NCBI RefSeq assembly: GCF_033842475.1 | Contig: NZ_JAWXYB010000018.1 | Location: 434,001-498,000, forward strand | Reading direction: 5' to 3' | From: Acidiphilium acidophilum | Lineage (GTDB): Bacteria; Pseudomonadota; Alphaproteobacteria; Acetobacterales; Acetobacteraceae | Length of the DNA: 64,000 nucleotides | Shown here: piece by piece, positions 9,622 to 18,196 of the stretch | Numbering within the stretch: the stretch's first letter is position 1 | Layout of the letters: each line of letters begins with the position of its first letter | The notes under the pieces: generated by a model | What the model was told of the DNA's origin: nothing | The model's database searches: none | The model's input: the letters and a program-made list of their open reading frames with translations, nothing else | Program-made: the position numbers and the translations under genes

Positions 9622-10650
9622 CCTGCTTACCCATCTTGATCCGCCGATTTCTCTGCGGTACGAAACGGGAACATAGCGATATGATCTGGAGGTTTCGATG
9701 GCGCGCAACGCTGTGCAATTTCAGAAAGGGCTGAGCGAGGCTGAATTCGACGGGCTTTACGGCACGGAGGAGCAATGCCGGGCGGTGGTGATCAAGCTGC
9801 GGTGGCCGAACGGCTTTTCCTGTCCGGTCTGCGGTGGGACGTCGCACAGCATCCACACATCGCGGGGGCTGTTTCAATGCACGCGCTGCCGTCGGCAGAC
9901 CTCGCCGACCGCGGGAACGATCTTCGCTGCGACGAAATTGCCGCTGCGTACGTGGTTCCGGGCGATGTACCACATGACGCAGAGCAAACAGGGGATCTCC
10001 TCGATCGAGCTCGGCCGACGCCTCGGTGTCCGCCAGACGACGGCGTGGATGCTCAAGCACAAGCTGCAGCAGGCGATGATGGAGCGTGACGGACGCAAAC
10101 GTCTGAAAGGGCGGATCGAGATCGACGACGCGGTTCTCGGCGGTCAGCGCTCCGGTGGTAAGCGAGGACGCGGCGCGCCAGGCAAAACCCCGTTTGTCGC
10201 GGCGGTCGAGACGACCGAAGACGGCAAGGCGGTCCAGTTGAAACTGCGCCGGGTCGCGGGGTTCACCGGCCAGGAGATTTCGCGTTTCGCGTTGCGCAGT
10301 CTCGATCCCGCCTGCAATGTGGTCAGTGACGGGTTGGCCTGCTTTCATCGGGTCACCGACGCCGGGTGTGCGCATCAGGCAATCGTCACCGGAGGCGGTG
10401 CCGAAGCCGCGCGTCACCCGGTGTTCCGATGGGTCAACACAACCCTTGGGAACATCAAGTCCGCGATCGTCGGCACCTACCGGGCCATCAGCAGCAAACA
10501 CACGCCGCGATATCTCGCCGAATTCGAGTACCGCTATAATCGCCGATACGATCTCGCCAGCATGATCCCAAGGCTCGGATACGCCGTCGTCCACGCCCCG
10601 CCAATGCCATACAGACTGCTGAAACTGGCGGAGGTTTATGGGTAAGCAGG
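9622..10650 (+). mobile_element. IS1595-family insertion sequence, complete
   Basis: A 1029-bp element bounded by perfect 13-bp terminal inverted repeats: CCTGCTTACCCAT at the left end and its reverse complement at the right end. Both flanks carry the 8-bp direct duplication TAATATAA. It holds one intact transposase gene reading rightward, opposite to the gene it interrupts. Perfect ends, a perfect target duplication and an unbroken transposase point to a recent insertion. Confidence 0.96.
9698..10645 (+). CDS. IS1595-family transposase
   Basis: A 315-residue transposase. The N-terminus has a zinc ribbon (CPVCGG, later CTRCRR), typical of IS1595-type enzymes, followed by a helix-turn-helix segment (GISSIELGRRLGVRQTTAWML). 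The catalytic ISXO2-like domain follows, with the first acidic residues in IEIDDAVLGGQ, then VVSDGLACF, and NTTLGNIKSAIVGTYRAI, ending with the YNRRYDLASM segment. An ATG at 9698 follows a GGAGG-like site. The stop lies only 5 bp from the right end of the element, so the right inverted repeat overlaps the gene end. Confidence 0.96.
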   Translation: MARNAVQFQKGLSEAEFDGLYGTEEQCRAVVIKLRWPNGFSCPVCGGTSHSIHTSRGLFQCTRCRRQTSPTAGTIFAATKLPLRTWFRAMYHMTQSKQGISSIELGRRLGVRQTTAWMLKHKLQQAMMERDGRKRLKGRIEIDDAVLGGQRSGGKRGRGAPGKTPFVAAVETTEDGKAVQLKLRRVAGFTGQEISRFALRSLDPACNVVSDGLACFHRVTDAGCAHQAIVTGGGAEAARHPVFRWVNTTLGNIKSAIVGTYRAISSKHTPRYLAEFEYRYNRRYDLASMIPRLGYAVVHAPPMPYRLLKLAEVYG

Positions 10651-10658
10651 TAATATAA
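10651..10658. repeat. Target site duplication, right copy
   Basis: TAATATAA directly after the last base of the insertion element; it pairs with the copy at 9614-9621. Confidence 0.95.
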
Positions 10659-11485
10659 TATAAATCGTACGAAAGTTTTTTCCGCGCGTCCTCGACCGAC
10701 GCACCATAAGGGTAGTTGACCTGCGCCCATCCGGTAATTCCCGGCTTGGCGACGCTGCGATCCCGGTAGTGTGGAATCCGGGCGGCCAGGTCATCCACAA
10801 AATGAGGACGCTCCGGCCGCGGTCCGATCACGCTCATGTCGCCGCGCAGGACATTCAACAACTGGGGGAGTTCATCGATGCGCAAAAGGCGTAGTACGGC
10901 CCCCACGCGGGTAACCCGGGAGTCCTGCTTCGACGCCCAGACCGGCGCGCCGCCGGCTTCGGCATCGACGATCATACTGCGGAATTTGACGATCTCGAAC
11001 GGGACGTTGAACCGCCCCACCCGCGTCTGCCGGTAGAGGATCGGTCCCGGACTGTCGAGCTTCACCGCGATCGCCGCAAGGATCAGGACCGGCGCGGTGA
11101 TCGTCAGGATCATGAGGCTGAGGGCGATATCGAACAAGCGTTCGACCACGCGCCGAAACCGCCCGCCGCCCAGCGTGTCGCCATAGGCCAGCCACCCGTT
11201 CGAAAGCCGGTCGATATCGATCGAACGCGACGACATTTCCCGATACTCGATTTCGTTGAGCACCCGAATTCCGGCGGCACGGCACCGGATCAAGGCCTGA
11301 TCGTCCACGAGCGCCCTGAAGGCGGACGGCACCACGATCGTGCTCACGCCTTGCCGCTTGAGGTCCCCGGCATCGATATTCCGGAAGTTTTCACACGTAA
11401 TTGACGAAATTTGAGATGGCGTCCGCTGATGCTCGTCGGGCCGAATGTCACCAAACGACACGACGCTGGAATTGACGACACTCAT

Positions 11486-12049
11486 CGCTTGCCCCCCGAA
11501 ACCTGATCTTGATCGAATCATCGTAAGCTATTTTTCAAATAGAAAATGAAAACCGAAAATTATACGTAACATATTCTTGTAAACCGGCGCGCTCCACTAC
11601 GAGTTATTATTCAATCCTGTCATACTCGACATCGCCGGAGCGTATTGAATTCACCACGAAAAAACCCTTCCACAAAATAACGTGGCATCGGGATTACGGG
11701 GCAATATCAAAATTCAACTACAGATTTACGTCGAGCAACCTGAGGTTTAGTCCTAAAATTTCAATATCACGTTTCTTGTAGGTTCATAACAAAATCGCCG
11801 AAGATCGTCAATTGATAGGAGGAAATTAACTTGGACTGTTGCAAAAGATGGTGCCATGATGTTTTTTATATGAGCCAGAATAATTTTTGGGCGAGTTTAG
11901 TAATTTTAGGCAGATGGATGCTTGTGGAATGCGTGTCGAGCGTCGCGCACGTTAACGCTTTCCGTTGTGAAGTATGCCATAACGCAGTATATCCTGATCG
12001 ATAGCGGTTCGGCGTTCGATGATTTGATAACGGTGTTTGAGAGAAAATT
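11486..12049. promoter_or_regulatory. AT-rich divergent control region of the EPS locus
   Basis: These 564 bp separate the leftward and rightward arms of the XrtA locus and are clearly richer in A and T than either side. The region must hold the promoters for both arms, but I see no perfect sigma-54 site. The best resemblance, on the minus strand at about 11838-11855, has GG and GC eleven bases apart instead of ten. A short Cys-rich reading frame with a strong ribosome site lies inside (11831-12004). It could also hold binding sites for a second regulator. Confidence 0.5.
11831..12004 (+). CDS. Possible Cys-rich 57-residue peptide
   Basis: A short frame from a TTG start to TAG. Its support is an AGGAGG ribosome site at 11817-11822, 8 bases before the TTG, the strongest one in the surrounding region. 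The predicted peptide has six cysteines (two in DCCKRWC, one near residue 34, two in RCEVC) and several tryptophans, with codons such as AGA and TTA that the neighbours avoid. I recognise no family. The TTG start and AT-rich setting make chance a real possibility; alternatively it may be a leader peptide for the export gene 46 bp downstream. Confidence 0.25.
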   Translation: MDCCKRWCHDVFYMSQNNFWASLVILGRWMLVECVSSVAHVNAFRCEVCHNAVYPDR

Positions 12050-12751
12050 ATGAAAAAAACGACGAAATTTCAGTTGGTTTCCGGTGATCGTGCGGGTGTG
12101 CCCGGACGTCTCGCCCGGCGGGTGCGCGCCTATAACATCGGGTTTGTCTCTTTATTCGGTCTTCTGGCGGCAGGCGGTCTTGCGGGCTGCTCGAATTCGT
12201 CATCGATCGCGCCACCCGTGGCGGCAGCCTCTTCCAATGTGTCTCTCCCATACAGGATCGGTCCGGGCGACACGTTAAGCGTGTTCGTCTATGGATCACC
12301 GGATCTGAGTGTGCATGGTATTCCGGTTCGGCCCGATGGGCGGATCGCGATACCGCTGGTGCCTTCGATCGTCGCGGTGGGCAAGACGCCACGTGAACTC
12401 GGGGTGGATATCACCCACAAACTATCAAAATTCGTCCGCGATCCTAACGTGACGGTGATTGTGGACAGTTTCCACGGCATGTTGGGATCGGCGATCCGCG
12501 TCATCGGTGGCGGCGCCAAGCCGGTCGCCGTCCCTTATGTGGACCACATCACCCTGCTCGATGTCATGACCGAAATCGGCGGCCTGCCTCAGTTCGCAGC
12601 TGCCAACGATGCGTATATCATTCGTCACACCGCAACGGGTGACGAGAAAATTCCGGTCAAGCTTGGTGCGTTGATCAACCGGGGCGCGATGTCGCAGGAT
12701 ATCCAGATGATGCCGGGCGACATTCTCGTCATTCCCCAAACGATGTTCTGA
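12050..12751 (+). CDS. XrtA-system polysaccharide export lipoprotein (Wza/EpsD-like)
   Basis: A 233-residue outer-membrane export lipoprotein. The signal peptide is long (about 44 residues) and ends in the lipobox LAGC, so the Cys would be lipidated. The polysaccharide export domain begins at YRIGPGDTLSVFVYGSPDL and continues with VRPDGRIAIPLV. A SLBB-like segment follows (VIGGGAKPVAVPYVDHITLLDVM split over two strands), and the protein ends with MMPGDILVIPQ. This matches the EpsD-type exporter of exosortase A loci (TIGR03027-type). It opens the rightward arm and is followed after 9 bp by the chain-length gene. Confidence 0.92.
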   Translation: MKKTTKFQLVSGDRAGVPGRLARRVRAYNIGFVSLFGLLAAGGLAGCSNSSSIAPPVAAASSNVSLPYRIGPGDTLSVFVYGSPDLSVHGIPVRPDGRIAIPLVPSIVAVGKTPRELGVDITHKLSKFVRDPNVTVIVDSFHGMLGSAIRVIGGGAKPVAVPYVDHITLLDVMTEIGGLPQFAAANDAYIIRHTATGDEKIPVKLGALINRGAMSQDIQMMPGDILVIPQTMF

Positions 12752-12760
12752 GGCAGGGCA

Positions 12761-14263
12761 ATGGACGAACTCATAGCACTTGCACGACGGTTTGCCGGTG
12801 GCGCGTGGCGCAAACGCTGGCTCGGCGTGGCGGTCGCCTGGGCGATCTGCCTGGTCGGCTGGTTCAGCGTGATGACGATTCCGCCTAAATATCAGTCCAG
12901 TGCGCAGCTCTACGTCGCCGCCGATCCGGTTCTGACCCCGTTGCTCGAAGGTATCGCGATCAACGGCAACACCCGCGAGGAATTCAGCCTGTTGCAGCGG
13001 ACCCTTCTGAGCGACCCCAATCTGACGACCCTGTTGCAAAAAACCGGTCTGGGTCTCAGCGCGCAGGGACCCGGCGCGCAGGAAGCCATGATCCGGAGCT
13101 TGCGCCAGCAGGTGGAAATCGTGCCGCAGACCGATAACCTCTTCACGATCCGCTTTGAAAGTCCCAACCCGACCAAGGCCTATCAGGTCGTGCAAGGCCT
13201 AGTGAACATCTATGTCGAACGCGCCTCGGTCCGTAATCAGGGCGATATCGACAACGCGCGGGATTTTCTGAATTCGCAGATCACCTACTTCCATACCCAG
13301 CTCAAGCAGCTGGAAAAGCGCCGGGCGGATTTCCAGGCCAAATATCTCCAGTTGCTGCCCGGAGCGAACGGCGTTTCCGCCTTCGAACAGGAGCAGACCA
13401 AGGTGCGCCAGCTGAACGGTGCGTTGGAAGACGCGCTCGCCGAACGCGCGATCATCGAAAAGCAACTCGCCAGTACCAAACCGCTTCTGACCGGTGCGGC
13501 GGCGATGGCGAGCGGATCGGGCGGTGCGGCGCTTGCGGCGGCCGAAGCGCGGCTCTCCGAATTGAAGCAGCAATACACTGACGCTTATCCCGGCGTGATC
13601 GCCGCGGAACGCCAGGTTGCCGCCCTGAAAAAAATGGCCTCCGGCAGCGGAGCAACGCCCGGTATCGCAACGCCGGCGGTCGCCAATCCGGTGTATGAGC
13701 AGTTGCGCCTGCAACTCCTCAAGATCGAGACGGCGCTGTTTTCCCTGCGCCGGCAGATCAAGTCATCAACCGCCGAGCGCGACCGGCTCGCCGCACTTGC
13801 CAAATCCCAGCCGGGGATCGAGGCCAAATACATCAATCTTGATCGCAATTACTCGGTTCTGCAGAAGGAATATCACGATCTGATCGAACGCCGCGAGGCG
13901 ATGCGGATCGGCGCTGCGGCGAATGTCGATGCCAACCGGATTCAGTTGCAGGTGGTCAATCCGCCGCAGGTGCCGCGTCTGCCCATCGCCCCCAATCGTC
14001 CTCTGCTGCTGACTGCGGTGCTCATTCTCGGGGTCGCAGCCGGAGCCGCGGTTGCTGCGGTGCTCGCGGAACTCGAAGGGCGCTATGACACGCTCGAAGA
14101 TCTGAAAAAACTGGGCCTGCCGGTGATCGGCGGCATCTCCGATATCCGCAAGCGGGCGGAAATGCTCGGGCCGGTTTTGCGCCTCGCTGCGGCAATGGCT
14201 CTCCTGTTCGTCATTTTTAGCGGGTTCATGGTTGGAACCGTGCTGATGCAGAGGTTCGCGTGA
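12761..14263 (+). CDS. XrtA-system chain-length determinant protein
   Basis: A 500-residue Wzz-type inner-membrane protein. One transmembrane helix lies near residues 24-40 (WLGVAVAWAICLVGWFSVM), followed by a long periplasmic region with coiled-coil stretches around residues 165-240 and 310-390. A second helix near 410-430 (RPLLLTAVLILGVAAGAAV) follows the PNRP motif. An extra hydrophobic segment ends the protein. Layout and length fit the PEP-CTERM chain-length family (TIGR03007-type), which sets polymer length together with the tyrosine kinase. The stop overlaps the GTG start of the kinase gene by 4 bp, so the two are coupled. Confidence 0.92.
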   Translation: MDELIALARRFAGGAWRKRWLGVAVAWAICLVGWFSVMTIPPKYQSSAQLYVAADPVLTPLLEGIAINGNTREEFSLLQRTLLSDPNLTTLLQKTGLGLSAQGPGAQEAMIRSLRQQVEIVPQTDNLFTIRFESPNPTKAYQVVQGLVNIYVERASVRNQGDIDNARDFLNSQITYFHTQLKQLEKRRADFQAKYLQLLPGANGVSAFEQEQTKVRQLNGALEDALAERAIIEKQLASTKPLLTGAAAMASGSGGAALAAAEARLSELKQQYTDAYPGVIAAERQVAALKKMASGSGATPGIATPAVANPVYEQLRLQLLKIETALFSLRRQIKSSTAERDRLAALAKSQPGIEAKYINLDRNYSVLQKEYHDLIERREAMRIGAAANVDANRIQLQVVNPPQVPRLPIAPNRPLLLTAVLILGVAAGAAVAAVLAELEGRYDTLEDLKKLGLPVIGGISDIRKRAEMLGPVLRLAAAMALLFVIFSGFMVGTVLMQRFA

Positions 14264-15279
14264 TCGAGAACAAAACCCCGCGCCACCTCGCTGAGCGTGT
14301 CGCCGCCGAGTTGCTGCCGGATTCGTTGGTCGGTCTCGACCGAATGAATGCAGCCAGGGTCCAGCCCTTGCGCCCGTCCCCGGCACCAACCGAAGCAGCG
14401 AAGCCGGTTGAGGCCGAGGCCGCAGCGCGCGGCGTACCTCTGGCGTCCGACCGGCCTGCTGCGCCGATCACCGTGACCCCGATCGGTACAATCGCGCCAC
14501 GCACGGTGCGACCAATCGTCGATCCGGTCCCGGTCGGCTCCGGGCGGGTCGCCGGGGGCGACGTCATATCGCGAAAAACCATGGAGGAGGCCGGCATGGT
14601 GGTCGGGCGCGGGCGTCGGGATCAGGCCGGAGAAGAGTTCCGGATCGTCCGTGAGCAGATCCTGCAATCAATGGCAGCCAGCGGTTCGCGTGCCGATGGC
14701 ACGGTACCGCCCTGTGCGAACGTCGTCATGGTCACCAGCGCGAAACATGGCGAGGGCAAAAGCTTCATGGCCCTCAATCTCGCGAATATCCTCGCCGAAG
14801 GCGGGGACCGGCCCGTCGTCCTGATCGATGCCGATATCGGCGGCAACTCGCTGTCGTCGCATTTCGGACTCGAAGCCAAGCCGGGATTGCTCGACCTTGC
14901 GGTGTCGCCGCGCCAGTTGGCCCAGGCGATGACGATTCCCGCCGAATCGGAAAATCTCACCTTCATTCCGATCGGCGGCGGCCTCGATCCTTCGGCCCGT
15001 GGCGATATATCGTCGCGCCAACCGATCAAGGCGCTGGTCGAGCGTCTCGCGGACCAGTTCCGTGACAGCATCGTCGTGATCGACAGTCCGGCCTGCCTGT
15101 CCAACAGTGACCCGATCGAGTTGGCGTCGGTGGTCGGTCAGATCGTCCTCGTGGTTGAAGCCGGACAAACCCGCCGCCGGGATGTCGAGGGCGCGCTCGA
15201 TCTCATCGATGCCTGCCCGAACATCAGCCTTGTGCTCAACCGCATGACCAAGCGAGGGCGCGGCAGCTTCGCCCTGTGA
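14260..15279 (+). CDS. XrtA-associated tyrosine autokinase (CpsD/BY-kinase like)
   Basis: A 339-residue cytoplasmic P-loop kinase that works with the chain-length protein to control polymer export. The first 110 residues are Ala/Pro-rich and low in complexity. The kinase core has GEEFRIVREQI, Walker A in VTSAKHGEGKSFMALNLA (about residues 158-175), Walker A' in VVLIDADIGG and Walker B in IVVIDSPACL. The C-terminus ends GRGSFAL and shows no tyrosine cluster, so autophosphorylation sites, if any, lie elsewhere. It starts at a GTG overlapping the preceding stop. Family match: exosortase A-associated tyrosine kinase (TIGR03018-type). Confidence 0.9.
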   Translation: MIENKTPRHLAERVAAELLPDSLVGLDRMNAARVQPLRPSPAPTEAAKPVEAEAAARGVPLASDRPAAPITVTPIGTIAPRTVRPIVDPVPVGSGRVAGGDVISRKTMEEAGMVVGRGRRDQAGEEFRIVREQILQSMAASGSRADGTVPPCANVVMVTSAKHGEGKSFMALNLANILAEGGDRPVVLIDADIGGNSLSSHFGLEAKPGLLDLAVSPRQLAQAMTIPAESENLTFIPIGGGLDPSARGDISSRQPIKALVERLADQFRDSIVVIDSPACLSNSDPIELASVVGQIVLVVEAGQTRRRDVEGALDLIDACPNISLVLNRMTKRGRGSFAL

Positions 15280-15456
15280 TACCGGGCACCGGCGCTCGGG
15301 GCACAAGGATGCGGCGTCGCACCGTCACTGAACCTGGCGTCGGTCGTGCGGCCATGGGCCGGCGCGTTGAGCACCAAGGCTGCGGGTCAACTCTGTTCTG
15401 GTCGTTGGCCAAAATTCATGCTCCAACACTTCAGGTTGTGGAGAAAAGGTCTGGGA

Positions 15457-17259
15457 ATGCGAAAAATTCATCGGTTGGTCGGCGTTTCATGGCTCGCTCT
15501 CGCCGCAGCCGCCGCGGCGGCAACGCCGGGCGTCGCATTTGCCGACTCGGGCGATAGCGGAGCGTCCGCCGCCACCACGTCTGGCGCTTCGACGTCGGCT
15601 ACCACGGCGTCCGGTTCCTCGGTCAGCGGCGGTGCTCCGGCGTTTCCCGGCGCGGCGGCGCTGAGCGATCTCGGTGGCGCCCCGCCATTCGGCACGGCGG
15701 TCCGGTTGGGCGATGCCGGAACGCTGCTCGCACCGGGCCTCAGCGGAGAAAGCGCCCCAGGTGCGGGGATCGGCGGATCGGGCAGCGCGGTTCCAACACC
15801 ATTCATTCAGATCCAGCCCTCGATCGGCGCGACCGAACAATTCGTCACCGGCGGGTATGGGGGATATGGCGGCTCCGGCAATGGCAGCGGCCATGAATTC
15901 GTCACCTCGATCAACCCGTCCCTCCTGATCAACGGCGCGACAAGAGCCACCACCTTCACCCTTGCCTACAATCCGAGCATCCAGTTCTATTCGAACCAGT
16001 CCCAGGATAACGGGATCAATCAATCGCTCGACGGTGTGATCGATGCGACCCTGATCCCGCAGATGCTCACGGTGGAAGCCCGCGCCTACGCGACCGAACA
16101 GGCGACCTCGGGCGGTCTGCCGCCCGGCGGCAGTTCGGTCTACAACAATAACAACCGGACCCTGACGCAAAGCTATTCCATCACACCCAGTTTCAACGAC
16201 ACGTTCGAAACCGGCACGCTCAATCTGCTATACTCTGCCCAATTCACCCGTCAGTCCGGCAATACCGCCTATCTCACGAACCAGAACAACCCGTATTTCG
16301 AGACCGGTGATGTCTTCGCCCAGACCGAGGCCGGCAGTTTCACGACCGTGCCGTTTTTCCGGCGGTTCGACGACACGCCGAGCTTCTCCGCGACCGAGGA
16401 TGTCGGCAGCGGGGTTCTCAACGGCGCGCACCAGTATTTCATCAAAAATACCGTGCGCTACGCCGTCGTCCCCCACGTCGTGCTGTCCGCATCCGGCGGC
16501 TACGAAGATCTGGCCTATTCCGGTATTCCACCGACCCTGATCCGTGATGCGACATGGAGCATCGGCGCGCGGATCAGGTTCCCAGATAACGGGATTCTGG
16601 TCGCGCGCTATCAGCATCTCTACGGGTTCAATGCGCCCTATATTCGCCTGACCTATCAGCTCACCCAGCGCACCACCCTGTCGGCCGGGTATTCCGAAGC
16701 GCTCTCGACCCAGCAACAGGGAATCGGTCTCGGTGTCGCATCGAGCGGCGTCAACAGCGTCGGTCTGCCGATCGGCGGCCTGAGCGGACAGCCGGTCCTG
16801 CTCAGCAACCAGTCCCTCAGCGTGCAATCGAGCCTGACCCGCAACCGGCAGTTCTCAGCGGCCCTGACCACGCAATACACGTACGATACCGTATCGCTTT
16901 CGGTTCAGGCCTATCAGGATACGCTGGTGGCAAGGGCACCCGGCCTGGTTGGATTTTCCCAGAAGAGCGCGACCGTCTCGATATCGGAATCGCACCAGTT
17001 CTCGCCCTATGCGACGGGAACCGTCTACTTCGATTATGGCCGCACCGATTCACCGGCGCTGAACAGCTCGACGACATCGACTTACGGTTTCAGTGCCGCC
17101 TTCACCTACCGGCTATCACCAACACTTTACGCCAACGCGCAATATAGCCTGACCAATAATGCTTATGGCGGCTATGATATCGGTGGTTACGGCAATACAG
17201 GATACGGCAGCCAGGGGGTTCAGAACATCTTTACCGTCGGGTTCCGCAAGACATTCTGA
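15457..17259 (+). CDS. XrtA-system outer-membrane beta-barrel protein
   Basis: A 600-residue outer-membrane protein. Residues 1-30 are a signal peptide (MRKIHRLVG, Ala-rich core, cut near VAFADS). A Ser/Thr/Gly-rich linker of about 100 residues follows. The rest alternates polar and aromatic residues in beta strands and ends in FTVGFRKTF with the terminal Phe expected for Bam-dependent barrels. This matches the exosortase A-associated barrel (TIGR03016-type), which probably forms the outer-membrane exit for the polymer. I chose ATG 15457, 7 bases after AAAAGG; ATG 15418 and the codon at 15346 would place extra residues before the signal peptide. Confidence 0.85.
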   Translation: MRKIHRLVGVSWLALAAAAAAATPGVAFADSGDSGASAATTSGASTSATTASGSSVSGGAPAFPGAAALSDLGGAPPFGTAVRLGDAGTLLAPGLSGESAPGAGIGGSGSAVPTPFIQIQPSIGATEQFVTGGYGGYGGSGNGSGHEFVTSINPSLLINGATRATTFTLAYNPSIQFYSNQSQDNGINQSLDGVIDATLIPQMLTVEARAYATEQATSGGLPPGGSSVYNNNNRTLTQSYSITPSFNDTFETGTLNLLYSAQFTRQSGNTAYLTNQNNPYFETGDVFAQTEAGSFTTVPFFRRFDDTPSFSATEDVGSGVLNGAHQYFIKNTVRYAVVPHVVLSASGGYEDLAYSGIPPTLIRDATWSIGARIRFPDNGILVARYQHLYGFNAPYIRLTYQLTQRTTLSAGYSEALSTQQQGIGLGVASSGVNSVGLPIGGLSGQPVLLSNQSLSVQSSLTRNRQFSAALTTQYTYDTVSLSVQAYQDTLVARAPGLVGFSQKSATVSISESHQFSPYATGTVYFDYGRTDSPALNSSTTSTYGFSAAFTYRLSPTLYANAQYSLTNNAYGGYDIGGYGNTGYGSQGVQNIFTVGFRKTF

Positions 17260-17269
17260 AAGGGATATT

Positions 17270-18196
17270 GTGTTTCTCGAACATCTTGGCCTCGCCGATA
17301 TGCCGTTCCGGCTCACCCCGGACGATCGCTATTATTTCGCGAGCAGCGAACACCGGCGTGCCCTGTCGCATCTGCTGTTCGGGCTGGCGCAGAGCGAAGG
17401 CTTCGTGGTCATCACCGGCGAGGTCGGGGCGGGCAAGACCACGCTGGTCGAGCGGCTGATCGCCCAGCTCACTCAGTCGACCTACCGGATCGCCAGCCTC
17501 TCGACGACCCAGATCGATCCGGATGACAGTCTGCGGCTGATCGCCGCCGATTTCGGCCTATCGGCAGCGGGCGACAAGGCCACGCTGCTGCTGCGGCTGA
17601 AGGAACGCTGGCGCGCCGATCGCAGCCGGGGCCGGCGGGCGCTGATCGTGGTCGATGAGGCGCAAAATCTCTCGAAGCCGACGCTCGAGGAATTGCGGAT
17701 GCTTTCGAACATGGCCGAACGCGGCCAGGCGCTGGTACAGATCGTGCTGCTCGGCCAGCCGCAATTTCGCGACATGCTGTCCAACCCCGATCTCGATCAG
17801 CTGCGCCAACGGGTGCTCGCCTCGTATCATCTCGGCCCTCTGACGGCCGAGGACACCGAAGCCTATGTCCTGCATCGCTTCACGGCGGCGGGCGGGAGTG
17901 CCGAAGGCTTTTTCGAACAAGGCGCCCTGCGGGCGATCCACGATGCGAGCCAGGGGATTCCGCGCCGGATCAACCGGCTGTGCAGCCGGATCCTGCTGAA
18001 CGCGGCGCTGGAACATTATACCGTGATCACCGCCGCGATCGTCGACTCCGTCGCCGAGGAACTCAACACCGATCTCGATGGCATCGGTGGAGGGGTGGCA
18101 ACGTCCGCGCGTCGCGCGGAGTCCGACCCGGCGCCGGACCAGGGAGATCAGGTCGTCGACCGGCTGTTTCAGGTCCTCAAGGCGAAGAGCGAATAA
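17270..18196 (+). CDS. XrtA-associated ExeA-like AAA ATPase
   Basis: A 308-residue ATPase of the GspA/ExeA family. The N-terminal MPFRLTPDDRYYFAS box precedes Walker A in ITGEVGAGKTTLVERL, then Walker B in ALIVVDEAQNLS and sensor I in IVLLGQPQFRDML. The IPRRINRLC motif near residue 245 is typical of the C-terminal lid. It matches the putative secretion ATPase of exosortase A loci (TIGR03015-type) and would power or organise export from the cytoplasmic face. The GTG at 17270 sits 4 bases after AAAGGGA and 10 bp after the barrel gene. It overlaps the next gene by 1 bp (TAATG). Confidence 0.92.
   Translation: MFLEHLGLADMPFRLTPDDRYYFASSEHRRALSHLLFGLAQSEGFVVITGEVGAGKTTLVERLIAQLTQSTYRIASLSTTQIDPDDSLRLIAADFGLSAAGDKATLLLRLKERWRADRSRGRRALIVVDEAQNLSKPTLEELRMLSNMAERGQALVQIVLLGQPQFRDMLSNPDLDQLRQRVLASYHLGPLTAEDTEAYVLHRFTAAGGSAEGFFEQGALRAIHDASQGIPRRINRLCSRILLNAALEHYTVITAAIVDSVAEELNTDLDGIGGGVATSARRAESDPAPDQGDQVVDRLFQVLKAKSE

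Larger units (their letters stand above)
9534..11485 (-). pseudogene. XrtA-system priming sugar transferase, split by an IS
   Basis: A bacterial sugar transferase (polyprenyl-phosphate sugar phosphotransferase, TIGR03013-like) that would start the EPS repeat on undecaprenyl phosphate. The upstream part runs to YDLYYI and holds KLDSPGPILYRQTRVG, KFRSM, IDELPQLLNVLRGDMSVIGP and GITGWAQVNYPYG. The C-terminal piece (YIKHRSLMMDIRICL to REGAR, then TGA at 9536-9534) lies beyond the element. Removing the IS and one 8-bp target copy restores a single 304-codon frame, so this is a clean insertional disruption. The intact frame is shorter than usual for the family: the N-terminal four-helix domain is missing. 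I prefer ATG 11485, with GGGGGG 5 bases upstream, over ATG 11521. Confidence 0.92.

Noticed and set aside
11838-11855. Minus-strand sigma-54-like sequence TGGCAC...TTTTGCA
   Set aside because: The GG and GC are 11 bases apart instead of 10 and the site is over 300 bp from the leftward gene; kept only as a weak resemblance.
15400-15420. Possible -24/-12 site (TTGGCC...ATGC) before the barrel gene
   Set aside because: Spacing between GG and GC is 11 bases and the gene lies in an operon-like run, so chance is likely.
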